DNA of 34,955 nt, taken from Cohnella sp. GbtcB17 (GTDB lineage: Bacteria > Bacillota > Bacilli > Paenibacillales > Paenibacillaceae). Shown one piece after another: positions 7,389 through 14,879 of the stretch (its first letter is position 1; each line of letters opens with the position of its first letter). The notes under the pieces are model-generated. The model did not search any database, was not told the DNA's origin, and saw only the letters and a program-made list of their open reading frames with translations. The position numbers and the translations under genes were made by a program. The DNA is taken from assembly GCF_019091135.1 (NCBI RefSeq), contig NZ_JAGXJW010000072.1:1-34955 (forward strand), read 5' to 3'.

Positions 7389-8714
7389 TTAACCTTCGAC
7401 CAACGTCAATCTCGCCTGGCCTTCCTGCTTCCGCGCGATCTCAAGCTTGCGGATCCGGTTGCGGTCCTTGTCGCGGATAATAAACGCCAGGTTTTCCTCC
7501 TCGTAAATCCAGGGCACGTTCTTCGGCAGATCCGGCTGCATCGCGAACAGCCAGCCGCCGATCGTGTTGACCTCGTCGCTCGGCAGCTGCACCTCGAACA
7601 GGCGGCCGACTTCGTCGACGAGCGTCTTGCCGTCCACGAGGTACTTATCCTCGCCGATCTCCTCGATCGGCTGAATCTCGTCCTCGTCGAATTCGTCGCG
7701 AATCTCGCCGACGATCTCCTCGAGAATGTCCTCGATCGTCACGAGGCCGGCCGTACCGCCGTATTCGTCATGAAGGAGCGCGATATGCTTGCGTTCGGCC
7801 TGCATGCGGATGAGCAGATCCTTAACCGGCATCGCGTCCGGCACGGACAGCACCGGCTGCAGCAGGGCGCCGAAGTCGAAGTTCGGATTGTTGTCGTAAT
7901 TCAGGAAAAACTGCTTCGTGTTGACGAAGCCGATAATGTCGTCCTTGCTTTCGCCGGCGACCATGAAGCGCGTGTACTGCTCGCGCTTGATCGTCGCGAG
8001 ATTTTCCTCGAGCGACTTGCCCCGGTACAAGCAGACCATGTCGGTGCGCGGAATCATAATATCGCGCGCCAGCAGTCTGTCGAACTGGAATATACGGTTC
8101 ACATAACCGAACTCTTCCTCGTTGATCTTGCCGCTCTCGTAGCTCTCCGACAAAATGAGCCGGATCTCCTCCTCGGAGTGAGCTTCTTCATGCTCGCTGG
8201 CCGGCTTCATGCCGAACATGCGGATGAGGCCGTTGGCGGAGCCGTTAAGCGCCCATATAAACGGGTACATGATCTTGTAAAACCAGACGATAATCGGCGC
8301 GACGAGCAGAGAGATCGCCTCGGCCTTCTGAATAGCGAGCGTCTTCGGCGCCAGCTCGCCGAGCACGACATGTAAATACGTAATAAGCGAAAATGCGATG
8401 ACGAACGATAACACATGTCCAACGCTCTCACTAACATGAAGCGCATGGAACAGCGGCTCGAGCAATTTCTCGACGGTCGGTTCTCCCAGCCAGCCGAGAC
8501 CGAGCGCGGTGATCGTAATCCCAAGCTGGCACGCCGACAGGTAACCGTCGAGATTGGCGATGACCCGCTGGACGGCGACGGCGTTTTTCCTTTTTTCCAT
8601 CACCAGCTGGTCGACACGGCTGGACCGGATACGAATAATCGCGAATTCGGTAGCGACGAAGAAGGCAGTTAGCAGAATGAGCAACGCAACCCAAACCAGA
8701 TTCAGTCCTAGCAT
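7389..8714 (-). CDS. CNNM/CorC (HlyC) family Mg2+ transport protein
   Basis: A 441-residue membrane protein. The N-terminal DUF21 (CNNM) transmembrane domain (about 1-190) begins MLGLNLVWVALLILLTAFFV. A paired CBS module (about 200-345; e.g. LARDIMIPRTDMVCLY and HIALLHDEYGGTAGLVTIEDILEEIVGEI) and a C-terminal CorC_HlyC domain (about 350-435) follow. Relatives such as B. subtilis MpfA export Mg2+; others are annotated as hemolysin-like without evidence of lysis. The ATG at 8714 has AAGGGGGTGA six bases upstream. The ATG also overlaps the stop of a 32-codon leader ORF (8708-8806), suggesting translational coupling. The gene ends in a strong terminator and appears to be transcribed alone with that leader. 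Substrate and direction of transport are inferred from the family. Confidence 0.9.
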   Translation of the reverse strand: MLGLNLVWVALLILLTAFFVATEFAIIRIRSSRVDQLVMEKRKNAVAVQRVIANLDGYLSACQLGITITALGLGWLGEPTVEKLLEPLFHALHVSESVGHVLSFVIAFSLITYLHVVLGELAPKTLAIQKAEAISLLVAPIIVWFYKIMYPFIWALNGSANGLIRMFGMKPASEHEEAHSEEEIRLILSESYESGKINEEEFGYVNRIFQFDRLLARDIMIPRTDMVCLYRGKSLEENLATIKREQYTRFMVAGESKDDIIGFVNTKQFFLNYDNNPNFDFGALLQPVLSVPDAMPVKDLLIRMQAERKHIALLHDEYGGTAGLVTIEDILEEIVGEIRDEFDEDEIQPIEEIGEDKYLVDGKTLVDEVGRLFEVQLPSDEVNTIGGWLFAMQPDLPKNVPWIYEEENLAFIIRDKDRNRIRKLEIARKQEGQARLTLVEG

Positions 8715-8806
8715 TCGCAGTCACCCCCTTCGATCGACGTCAAGGCGATGGCTGCTGAGCGATTGACTAACGGTTGCAAGCTGCGTAAATCAGATTCTGT
8801 GTCCAC
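8708..8806 (-). CDS. Candidate 32-codon leader ORF coupled to the CNNM gene
   Basis: A GTG at 8806 with GGAGGAG (8823-8817) 10 bp upstream opens a frame that begins MDTESDLRSLQPLVNRSAA and ends IEGGDCEC. Its TAG stop (8710-8708) overlaps the CNNM start in the arrangement ATGCTAG. The frame contains the ribosome binding site of the downstream gene, so translation of the leader would disrupt or re-initiate at that site. The N-terminus is acidic (D2, E4, D6). That recalls nascent chains whose translation is Mg2+-sensitive in enterobacterial mgt leaders, but this similarity is only a hypothesis. It may be chance; no homolog was searched. Confidence 0.45.
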   Translation of the reverse strand: MDTESDLRSLQPLVNRSAAIALTSIEGGDCEC

Positions 8807-8962
8807 GTACGATTGTCTCCTCCTGCTCCAAATGGATTGTCCTAAATTGATCTAATTCATTCATACGCAAACAGGGACAGTTTAGATTCAAAAAAATCCG
8901 ATTTTTATCCCATACCCGTTCCTCTAAAACTTAAAACAAGGAAAAAATCGCCGGATATTCCA

Positions 8963-8991
8963 TTGACAACGAAGGAATGCCTTGCTAATAT
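8963..8991 (+). promoter_or_regulatory. SigA-type promoter of the exported SLH-like protein gene
   Basis: TTGACA (8963-8968), 17 bp, TAATAT (8986-8991): a perfect -35 and a 5/6 or better -10 at ideal spacing. Transcription would start near 8998, leaving a leader of about 55 nt before the ATG at 9053. Confidence 0.88.
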
Positions 8992-9052
8992 GTAAAACAA
9001 ATTATTCCTACATATATGATCAGATTAATGTCGAGAAGGAGACTACATACTT

Positions 9053-10417
9053 ATGAAAACACGATCGATCGATTCTCGCAAGCTGCTCATTTCCGCGCTC
9101 GTCGCCGCAACTCTCGCCGGCGCCTCGCATGCATATGCCGCGGCGCCCGCCGCAGCGAAGGTTCAGTCGCACGAAGTGCAAGCGTCCGAATACGCTGCCT
9201 TTTTGAAGGATAAATACGAGATCGCCCTAACGGCCGGCTTGACGAAAGGCGAGTTCTTATCCGCGCTTGCCGAAGCGCTGAACGTACAACCCGCCGAAAA
9301 GCCGCATGCCTTCACCGACCTCACGACCTCCGATCCACTTTATACGGACGCTGCCGCCCTTTACGCCCTTGGCGTCATTACGACCGACGCCGTAGGCGCC
9401 GGCCAGCGTCTGTCCGCCGTCAACGCGGTGCAGATCGCGGTCAAAGCGGCCGGGCTCAAGGAACTGGCATATACGTATCCCGCCTCCAAGACAGCTGCCG
9501 CGCTGGCCAAGGTGAAGCTGAAGCCCGAATGGCTCGGTACGACGGCTGCGCAAGAGGTGGCCGCCGCGGTCGACACCGGCCTCCTTCCCTCTTCCTATTA
9601 TGGCGAGATCAAGCTGAAGAGCGGCGCTTCCGCCGCGCTGGCCGAGGTGCTCATCGGCCAGACGCTCAGCGTGCAAGGGCTGTACAAGCATTTCCTCGGC
9701 TATGCCTCCGACGCCGATATTTACGCCAAGCTGCAGGACGCGTTCGCGCAGTCCGATATTATCCAGTCGCCTGAGCTGCAGGCGGTCGTGGACGCCGCAC
9801 TGGAGCGCAATATCGTGACCGGCTACAATCTGAAGGACAGCCGGTACGAAGCGAACTTTGTCGATAGCTTGTCGCTCGTATACGGACACTCCGACCTGAA
9901 GCATGCCCTACAGCTGATCGGCCTGCTGCGCAGCGAAGGCATTGACGCCAAGGTGCAGTTCGAGCCCAAGACGTCCGCCTTCATTTACCTGAAGGAATGG
10001 GGCGAGCCCGGCGTATCCGACCTGTATACGGTCAAGCAGATCGCCAACGGCAACTACATCGAATACGCCAAGGAATACGATCTGGCGTTCGAATTCGCGA
10101 ACGCGGCGGACAAGCAGCGGTTCGACGGCATTGTGGCGGCCTACGCCAAGAAAAACGAGGACGACCAGCAAGGCTTGCTGTACGGCTCGTGGTGGCAGCC
10201 GCTTTATTATTCGCTGACGGAGCTGCCGGGCTTCAAAAAAATTACGAACAACAAAATCGAGCACGGCCACTACTATGCGCAATCGTTCTCGCTTCAAAGC
10301 AGCTCGCAAGCGGTAGCCGCCGGCTTCCGGGAGATCGATCCGAGCGTGTCCGTCAACAGCTACGACTTCTGGACGGACGTCCCGTTCTTCAATTATTTGA
10401 ACGGCGAATCCAAGTGA
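9053..10417 (+). CDS. Exported protein with degenerate SLH-like repeats, unknown C-terminal domain
   Basis: A 454-residue secreted protein. The signal peptide MKTRSIDSRKLLISALVAAT has a predicted cleavage after ASHAYA, near residue 29. Residues about 45-235 carry SLH-like segments (LTKGEFLSALAEALNV, FTDLTTSDPLYTDAAALYALGVIT, RLSAVNAVQIAVKAAGL), which in complete form bind pyruvylated cell-wall polymer; the usual TRAE-type motifs are missing. The C-terminal half (about 240-454; AALERNIVTGYNLKDSRYEANFVDSLSLVYGHSDLKHALQ) contains no domain I recognise. The ATG has AAGGAG 11 bp upstream. A strong SigA promoter and its own terminator make it a single-gene unit. A wall-associated role is inferred from the signal peptide and the SLH similarity. 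Confidence 0.85.
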   Translation: MKTRSIDSRKLLISALVAATLAGASHAYAAAPAAAKVQSHEVQASEYAAFLKDKYEIALTAGLTKGEFLSALAEALNVQPAEKPHAFTDLTTSDPLYTDAAALYALGVITTDAVGAGQRLSAVNAVQIAVKAAGLKELAYTYPASKTAAALAKVKLKPEWLGTTAAQEVAAAVDTGLLPSSYYGEIKLKSGASAALAEVLIGQTLSVQGLYKHFLGYASDADIYAKLQDAFAQSDIIQSPELQAVVDAALERNIVTGYNLKDSRYEANFVDSLSLVYGHSDLKHALQLIGLLRSEGIDAKVQFEPKTSAFIYLKEWGEPGVSDLYTVKQIANGNYIEYAKEYDLAFEFANAADKQRFDGIVAAYAKKNEDDQQGLLYGSWWQPLYYSLTELPGFKKITNNKIEHGHYYAQSFSLQSSSQAVAAGFREIDPSVSVNSYDFWTDVPFFNYLNGESK

Positions 10418-10457
10418 CGCATTTATGTAGCAGCATGATACAGCTTTGCGATTTGAA

Positions 10458-10484
10458 GGGCCGCCCCGAGCGGTCCTTTTTTTT
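10458..10484 (+). terminator. Rho-independent terminator after the SLH-like gene
   Basis: GGGCCGC (10458-10464) pairs with GCGGTCC (10470-10476), with one G-U pair and a 5-nt loop. Eight T residues follow. Confidence 0.92.
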
Positions 10485-10495
10485 CGTGCATGAAA

Positions 10496-10525
10496 TTGAT
10501 CCGATTTTCCGTTTGCGGGTAGTAT
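10496..10525 (+). promoter_or_regulatory. Possible promoter of the Na+/H+ antiporter gene
   Basis: TTGATC (10496-10501), 18 bp, TAGTAT (10520-10525). Each hexamer deviates from consensus. Position fits: between the preceding terminator and the ATG at 10576. Confidence 0.4.
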
Positions 10526-10575
10526 ATGTAGGAAATCCTTTTTTACTCGATATCGCGCGCGCGGAGGTTGACGGC

Positions 10576-12591
10576 ATGGAAGTGTTCGAAATTATTTTGT
10601 TTATGCTCGCGATTATCGCCTTGTCCAACATTGTCAACCGGCTCCTGCCCGCCGTCCCCCTGCCGCTCGTCCAGATCGCGCTGGGCATGGCGCTCGCGCT
10701 GCTGCCGCTCGGACACCATTTCAAATTGAACCCGGAGCTGTTTTTCGTGCTGTTCATCGCACCGCTTCTGTTCAATGACGGCCAGCGAACGCCGCGGGAC
10801 GAATTGTGGGCGCTGCGCGTACCGATTCTGCTCATGGCTCTCGGCCTCGTATTCGCCACGACCTTGTGCGTCGGCTACATCATTCATGCGATGATCCCTT
10901 CGATCCCGCTGCCGGCCGCCTTCGGCCTTGCCGCGATTTTGTCGCCGACGGACGCTGTCGCGGTGACGTCGATGGCCGGGCGCGTATCGCTGCCCAAGCG
11001 GATCATGCGGCTGCTCGAAGGCGAAGCGCTCATGAACGACGCTTCCGGCCTCGTCGCGTTCAAGTTCGCGATCGCCGCGGCCGTCACCGGTTCTTTCTCG
11101 CTCATCAACGCCACCGGCAGCTTCCTCCTGATCTCGCTCGGCGGCCTGCTGTGCGGCACGATTCTGGCGGCGCTGCTCATCCGGCTGCGCCTGTTCTTAA
11201 GGCGCTGGGGCATGGAAGACGTCACCGTACATATGCTTATCCTAATTCTGACGCCCTTCCTCATCTTCCTTGCCGCGGAGGAGCTCGGCTTGTCCGGCAT
11301 TCTGGCCGTTGTTGCCGGCGGCGTCGTGCATGCCGTCGAGAAGGACCGCATGGAATCCCGCATGGTCAAGCTGCAGATCGTATCCAAGAGCACCTGGTCC
11401 GTCATTTTATACGTATTGAACGGGCTCGTCTTTTTGCTGCTTGGCCTGCAGGTGCCCGACGTCGTCAACGTCATCTTTTTTGAAAATCCGATCAACAACG
11501 GCATTGTAATCGGCTATATCGCCGTCATATTCGTATCGCTGATCGTCATTCGCTTTTTGTGGGTGTACCTGTTCTGGGAAAACCGCTTCTCGCGAAAAAA
11601 CGGCCGATCCATGCGCGAAGGCCTCGGTATGTCGATGCTGACGTCGCTGTCCGGCGTGAGAGGCGCGGTCACCCTCGCAGGCGCCTTCTCGATCCCGCTC
11701 GTGCTGAACAACGGCGATCCGTTCCCGGAACGCGATCTCATTTTATTTCTCGCCGCCGGCGTCATTCTGATCAGCCTCATCGTTGCGAGCATCTGCCTGC
11801 CGCTATTAACGCGCAATGCGAACGAAGGGCCGACTGACGAGGAGGAAAAGCTCAACGCGGCGCGCATCGCCACGATCAAGGCTGCGCTGCGGTTCCTCGC
11901 CGAATCGATGGACGAGGACAACCGGCATGCGACCCATGCCGTCATCGCCCAATACGAAGCCAGAATGCGGCGCCTCTCTCTGCATGAAGAAGAACAATCG
12001 GAAGGCATCGAGCTCGCCGTCGCCGAGAACCAGGCCCGCTTGATCGGGCTTCAGGCGGAACGCAAAGAAATCGCGCGGCTGTTCAAGGCCGGCGAAATTC
12101 CCGATTATGTGGCGAACCGGTTCAACGATTCGTTCGCGGCGCTCGAGGAGGCGCTCTCCCGGCGGTCCAGAATGCGCATTCTGCTGCTGACGCGAGGGCT
12201 CAGAAAGCTGGCGGCGGCCATTATCAAACCGAAGGAAGTGGAGCCGCGGCTGGACAAGAGCATCATTCGCAAAACGAAGCTGAAAACGTGCCATGCCGCC
12301 ATCGGCGCGATTCGCGCGCAAATGACGAAGGAAAATCGCAAAGCGTCGCTGAACGTCATCGGCCAATACCGGGAGATCATTCGCGCGATATCGCGCAAAA
12401 ATGAGGATCCCGAAGACGAGCTGCTCCAGCGCAAACTGCGCCAGGAAATCCAGCTGCGGGCTTATCAGGTCGAGCGGGACGAGATTCAAGCAATGTACGA
12501 GCGAGGAGAGATCAGACGGGATATGGCCATCGCGCTGCGCAAAACGATCAGCTACGCGGAGGCCAGCGTACTCGAAGGAGAGCTGGCCTAA
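10576..12591 (+). CDS. nhaK: CPA1-family Na+(K+)/H+ antiporter, NhaK-like
   Basis: A 671-residue antiporter that exchanges cytoplasmic monovalent cations for protons. About 12 membrane helices fill residues 1-415. They include the CPA1 core motif FGLAAILSPTDAVAV and the conserved helix with EGEALMNDASGLVAF, carrying the Asp that binds the ion. Length and architecture match B. subtilis NhaK (670 residues). The cytoplasmic tail (about 416-671) is charged and helical and contains an internal duplication: residues about 436-530 resemble about 574-668 (AALRFLAESM/AAIGAIRAQM; VIAQYEARMRRL/VIGQYREIIRAI; ERKEIARLFKAGEI/ERDEIQAMYERGEI). The ATG at 10576 follows GGAGG at 8 bp. The same frame is open back to 9997, but that part overlaps the preceding gene. 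Confidence 0.9.
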   Translation: MEVFEIILFMLAIIALSNIVNRLLPAVPLPLVQIALGMALALLPLGHHFKLNPELFFVLFIAPLLFNDGQRTPRDELWALRVPILLMALGLVFATTLCVGYIIHAMIPSIPLPAAFGLAAILSPTDAVAVTSMAGRVSLPKRIMRLLEGEALMNDASGLVAFKFAIAAAVTGSFSLINATGSFLLISLGGLLCGTILAALLIRLRLFLRRWGMEDVTVHMLILILTPFLIFLAAEELGLSGILAVVAGGVVHAVEKDRMESRMVKLQIVSKSTWSVILYVLNGLVFLLLGLQVPDVVNVIFFENPINNGIVIGYIAVIFVSLIVIRFLWVYLFWENRFSRKNGRSMREGLGMSMLTSLSGVRGAVTLAGAFSIPLVLNNGDPFPERDLILFLAAGVILISLIVASICLPLLTRNANEGPTDEEEKLNAARIATIKAALRFLAESMDEDNRHATHAVIAQYEARMRRLSLHEEEQSEGIELAVAENQARLIGLQAERKEIARLFKAGEIPDYVANRFNDSFAALEEALSRRSRMRILLLTRGLRKLAAAIIKPKEVEPRLDKSIIRKTKLKTCHAAIGAIRAQMTKENRKASLNVIGQYREIIRAISRKNEDPEDELLQRKLRQEIQLRAYQVERDEIQAMYERGEIRRDMAIALRKTISYAEASVLEGELA

Positions 12592-12610
12592 GCCGGCTCT
12601 CCTTGCTCAG
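12577..12610 (+). terminator. Weak terminator hairpin overlapping the antiporter stop
   Basis: GGAGAGCTGGC (12577-12587) pairs with GCCGGCTCTCC (12592-12602) in 11 pairs with one U-G. The 4-nt loop includes part of the stop codon. Only TTGCTC follows, so termination may be inefficient. It sits between convergent genes and may act on both strands. Confidence 0.5.
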
Positions 12611-12628
12611 GATGATGCTATCGCGATA

Positions 12629-13864
12629 TTAGCGGCGCTTGAAGGGCGCCAGACCGCGCCGCGCGCGGCTGCGAAGCATAGCGGCCGCCCCGGCGACTAG
12701 CGCAATGCCGGCGCCAAGCGCATACGCGATCATGGAAGACTTCGGAGGTCCGGAGGTACTGCCGGCTCCGTGAAGTCCCTCCCCTTCTTGCTCACCCGAA
12801 AAAGCGGAAATGGCCACTTCTTTTTTGACCGGCGACAGCTCGCCTGCGAAGTAGGTTCCTTGTTCGCTCTCCAAGACGACCTGTCCATTGGCGTCGACCT
12901 TCATGGCAGGAGAGCCGCCTTTCGGATAGACGCCCCATATCGCCTTCTCCGCGACCCAGTCGCCAACGCCTCCCGCTTCGTCCTGAAGCTGGTAGCGTTC
13001 GCCTTCGGCAAACAGCATGCGAACGCCGAAGTTCGCAAATCCGAAGTCGAGCATCGCGGCCATGTCCGCATAGGCGACGTTTTTGGAGCCCGCCTTGAGT
13101 ACGACGCCGATCAGCGACATGCCGTCCCGCTCCGCCGAACCGACGAGCGTGTTGCCGGAAGCGATCGTATAGCCGTTTTTGATGCCGGTCGCACCCGGAT
13201 AGTCGGTCAGCATTTTGTTGTGGTTTTCGAGCGTCGATGTCCATTCCTGTCCCGACCAAGGCAGCTTGCGCGTGGACACGATCCGACGGAACGTCTCGTT
13301 GTCCATCGCGTACCGGGCCAGCTTGGCCATATCCGCAGCCGTCGTATATTGATTCGGGTCGGGCAGCCCGGACGGATTAACGAAGTTGGAATCGTAAGCC
13401 TTGATCGTATCCCGCATAAACGCGTTCATCCGCTCGGCGAATTTTTCCTTCGAGCCGTCGATCCGCTCGGCGATCGCGGTCGCCGCGTCGTTGCCCGAGT
13501 TGAGCATCATGCCGTACAGCAGCTTTTCCATCGTGACCTGCTCGCCTTCAGCCAGATAGACCCGGGTGCCCTCTTCGCCGCGCGCGGTCTTGGAGACGGT
13601 TGCGACGTCGCCTGGCGACGACTGCTCCAGGGCGATGATCGCCGTGGCGATCTTCGCGATGCTGGCCGGATACAGCCGCTCGTCGCCGTTTTTGACGTAC
13701 AGCACGTCCCCCGTATGCTGCTCGATCAGAATCGCAGCCTCGCTCTGCGCCGACGGCGGCGCAGAGCCGTCTGCCGGAGCAGCCAGCGCATGAGCCGCGC
13801 CGGTCAATACCATCATCGCCGCGGCGATCAACGCCCGCCCTGTCCGCCTGCCAAGCTGCTTCAT
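12629..13864 (-). CDS. D-alanyl-D-alanine carboxypeptidase (peptidase S11, DacF-like)
   Basis: A 411-residue penicillin-binding protein that trims the terminal D-Ala from peptidoglycan stem peptides outside the membrane. A signal peptide (MKQLGRRTGRALIAAAMMVL, ending near ALA at 28) is followed by the S11 domain. The active-site motif is SIAK (YPASIAKIATA) and the second motif is SGN (LNSGNDAATAIAE). The third motif reads KNG (GIKNGYT) where KTG is usual. After a beta-rich domain and a low-complexity stretch (SGEQEGEGLHGAGSTSGPPK), a C-terminal helix MIAYALGAGIALVAGAAAML with basic residues anchors it. The ATG at 13864 follows GGAGG. It lies 30 bp downstream of the 55-residue membrane protein gene and is probably co-transcribed with it. 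Confidence 0.9.
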   Translation of the reverse strand: MKQLGRRTGRALIAAAMMVLTGAAHALAAPADGSAPPSAQSEAAILIEQHTGDVLYVKNGDERLYPASIAKIATAIIALEQSSPGDVATVSKTARGEEGTRVYLAEGEQVTMEKLLYGMMLNSGNDAATAIAERIDGSKEKFAERMNAFMRDTIKAYDSNFVNPSGLPDPNQYTTAADMAKLARYAMDNETFRRIVSTRKLPWSGQEWTSTLENHNKMLTDYPGATGIKNGYTIASGNTLVGSAERDGMSLIGVVLKAGSKNVAYADMAAMLDFGFANFGVRMLFAEGERYQLQDEAGGVGDWVAEKAIWGVYPKGGSPAMKVDANGQVVLESEQGTYFAGELSPVKKEVAISAFSGEQEGEGLHGAGSTSGPPKSSMIAYALGAGIALVAGAAAMLRSRARRGLAPFKRR

Positions 13865-13894
13865 TGTGTGTACCTCCGTCGCGCTTCGTCCCTC

Positions 13895-14062
13895 TTATTT
13901 CCTGCGTCTCTTGTAAATCGAAACGACGATCAGCACCGTAACGATGAGTCCGATGCCGAATACGATGGTGGCCGACAACGAAAATCCCGCGGCCCCGGCC
14001 TCTCCCGCGCCTTCCTCGACGATCTGCTTTGCGCCCGAAGGCCATTCGATTACGGAATTCAA
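13895..14062 (-). CDS. Small single-span membrane protein, 55 residues
   Basis: The start is a TTG at 14062 with GGGAG 7 bp upstream. The protein begins MNSVIEWPSGAKQIVEEGAG and ends in one membrane helix (LSATIVFGIGLIVTVLIVVSIY) followed by KRRRK. This implies an outside N-terminus and a basic cytoplasmic tail. It is directly upstream of the D,D-carboxypeptidase gene on the same strand with a 30-bp gap, so a joint envelope role is plausible. I recognise no family. A longer frame back to 14152 runs through the upstream terminator hairpin and has no ribosome binding site. Confidence 0.7.
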   Translation of the reverse strand: MNSVIEWPSGAKQIVEEGAGEAGAAGFSLSATIVFGIGLIVTVLIVVSIYKRRRK

Positions 14063-14104
14063 GCTAAATCTCCCTTCCAATCCGAACGAAATTATCGGCA
14101 CCCA

Positions 14105-14142
14105 ACAAGAAGGCGCCCTCTTCGCTAATCGAAGGGGGCGCC
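14105..14142 (-). terminator. Strong terminator after the acidic unknown protein gene
   Basis: A 13-bp stem (14112-14124 against 14130-14142, one wobble pair) has a CTAAT loop. On the minus strand it is followed by TTCTTGTT. It starts 20 bp after the stop of the gene at 14162-14812. Confidence 0.85.
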
Positions 14143-14161
14143 GGCTTGGCATGCCGCCGAA

Positions 14162-14812
14162 TCAATCGAGCCCGTGCTCTTCGCGGATGCGGTACAAACC
14201 TTGAATCAATAAATCTGCGGGATCGCGGTTGAGCAAATAATGCGCCATCAGGAAATGCAGCGGCATCGCGCACACGTTGTTCCCTTCCGTAATCGACGGG
14301 AAGCCCGCCTCTACGACCGGTCCATGCTCCTCGTGCAGCTCGAGATCCGCATGCACCGGCTCCGGCGCGAACTCCTCGCGAACCGCCTTGACGCAGTGCG
14401 GGACGATGATCTTGTCGATCAGCGCCTTCGCTTCGTCCTCCGACTGGGGCGGCATCGGCAACAGCCTGCCTTCCGGCGACTTCATCAAATCGACGAAAAA
14501 GGATGACAGCCACTGCGAAGGATCCTGCTTCGTCTGGAAGCCCGCGATCATCTCGCGCAGAAAAAATCCGCTGACGTAAGGCTTGCCTTCGGGCGACTTC
14601 ACCATATAAGTAAAGATCGGACCGTAAGCCTCGTGGTTCATGACCTGGCCTTCGACCTGTTCGTCGCCGAATTCCATTTTTAAGGCCGTCATGCCGTTGT
14701 AATGGACGGCCGCGATGAGCTCCTGCGCCTTGTCGGCTTCGGTCTTGTCCGCGCCGGCTGCCTGTGCGTCCGGGCTCTGCTGCTCTTCTTTAAGATCGTT
14801 GTCGGTTGTCAT
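14162..14812 (-). CDS. Unknown acidic cytoplasmic protein, 216 residues
   Basis: The N-terminal ~35 residues (MTTDNDLKEEQQSPDAQAAG and on) are polar and probably disordered. They are followed by a folded region of about 180 residues without membrane segments (e.g. VHYNGMTALKMEFGDEQVEG, AYGPIFTYMVKSPEGKPYVSG, VPHCVKAVREEF, PLHFLMAHYLLNRDPADLLIQG). I do not recognise the family. The ATG at 14812 is preceded by AAGGAG at 11 bp. An ATG at 14842 lies on the -10 element and is rejected. It has its own promoter and terminator. Confidence 0.75.
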   Translation of the reverse strand: MTTDNDLKEEQQSPDAQAAGADKTEADKAQELIAAVHYNGMTALKMEFGDEQVEGQVMNHEAYGPIFTYMVKSPEGKPYVSGFFLREMIAGFQTKQDPSQWLSSFFVDLMKSPEGRLLPMPPQSEDEAKALIDKIIVPHCVKAVREEFAPEPVHADLELHEEHGPVVEAGFPSITEGNNVCAMPLHFLMAHYLLNRDPADLLIQGLYRIREEHGLD

Positions 14813-14840
14813 CTTTTCTTCATCTCCTTGCCTTGCTACC

Positions 14841-14849
14841 ATGATAGCA
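14841..14849 (-). promoter_or_regulatory. Extended -10 promoter of the acidic protein gene
   Basis: The minus strand reads TGCTATCAT: the TGn extension plus a 5/6 -10 hexamer. A transcript would start near 14834, about 22 nt before the chosen ATG. No good -35 is seen. Confidence 0.5.
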
Positions 14850-14879
14850 TTCCGCGCCGAGAAGTGAAAGCGCTCTTCG

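Noticed and set aside
7194..8375. Plus-strand open frame of 393 codons
   Set aside because: Antisense to the CNNM gene, which has DUF21, CBS and CorC domains and a strong ribosome binding site.
8807..8962. Possible Mg2+ riboswitch (M-box) upstream of the CNNM gene
   Set aside because: The leader space is short and I cannot recognise the conserved helices or a terminator; the leader ORF explains the region better.
9997..10575. N-terminal extension of the antiporter frame
   Set aside because: It overlaps the SLH-like gene in another frame and crosses its terminator. The ATG at 10576 has a proper site and matches the family start.
12770..14128. Plus-strand open frame of 452 codons
   Set aside because: Antisense to the D,D-carboxypeptidase and its small upstream gene; no ribosome binding site and no recognisable domain.
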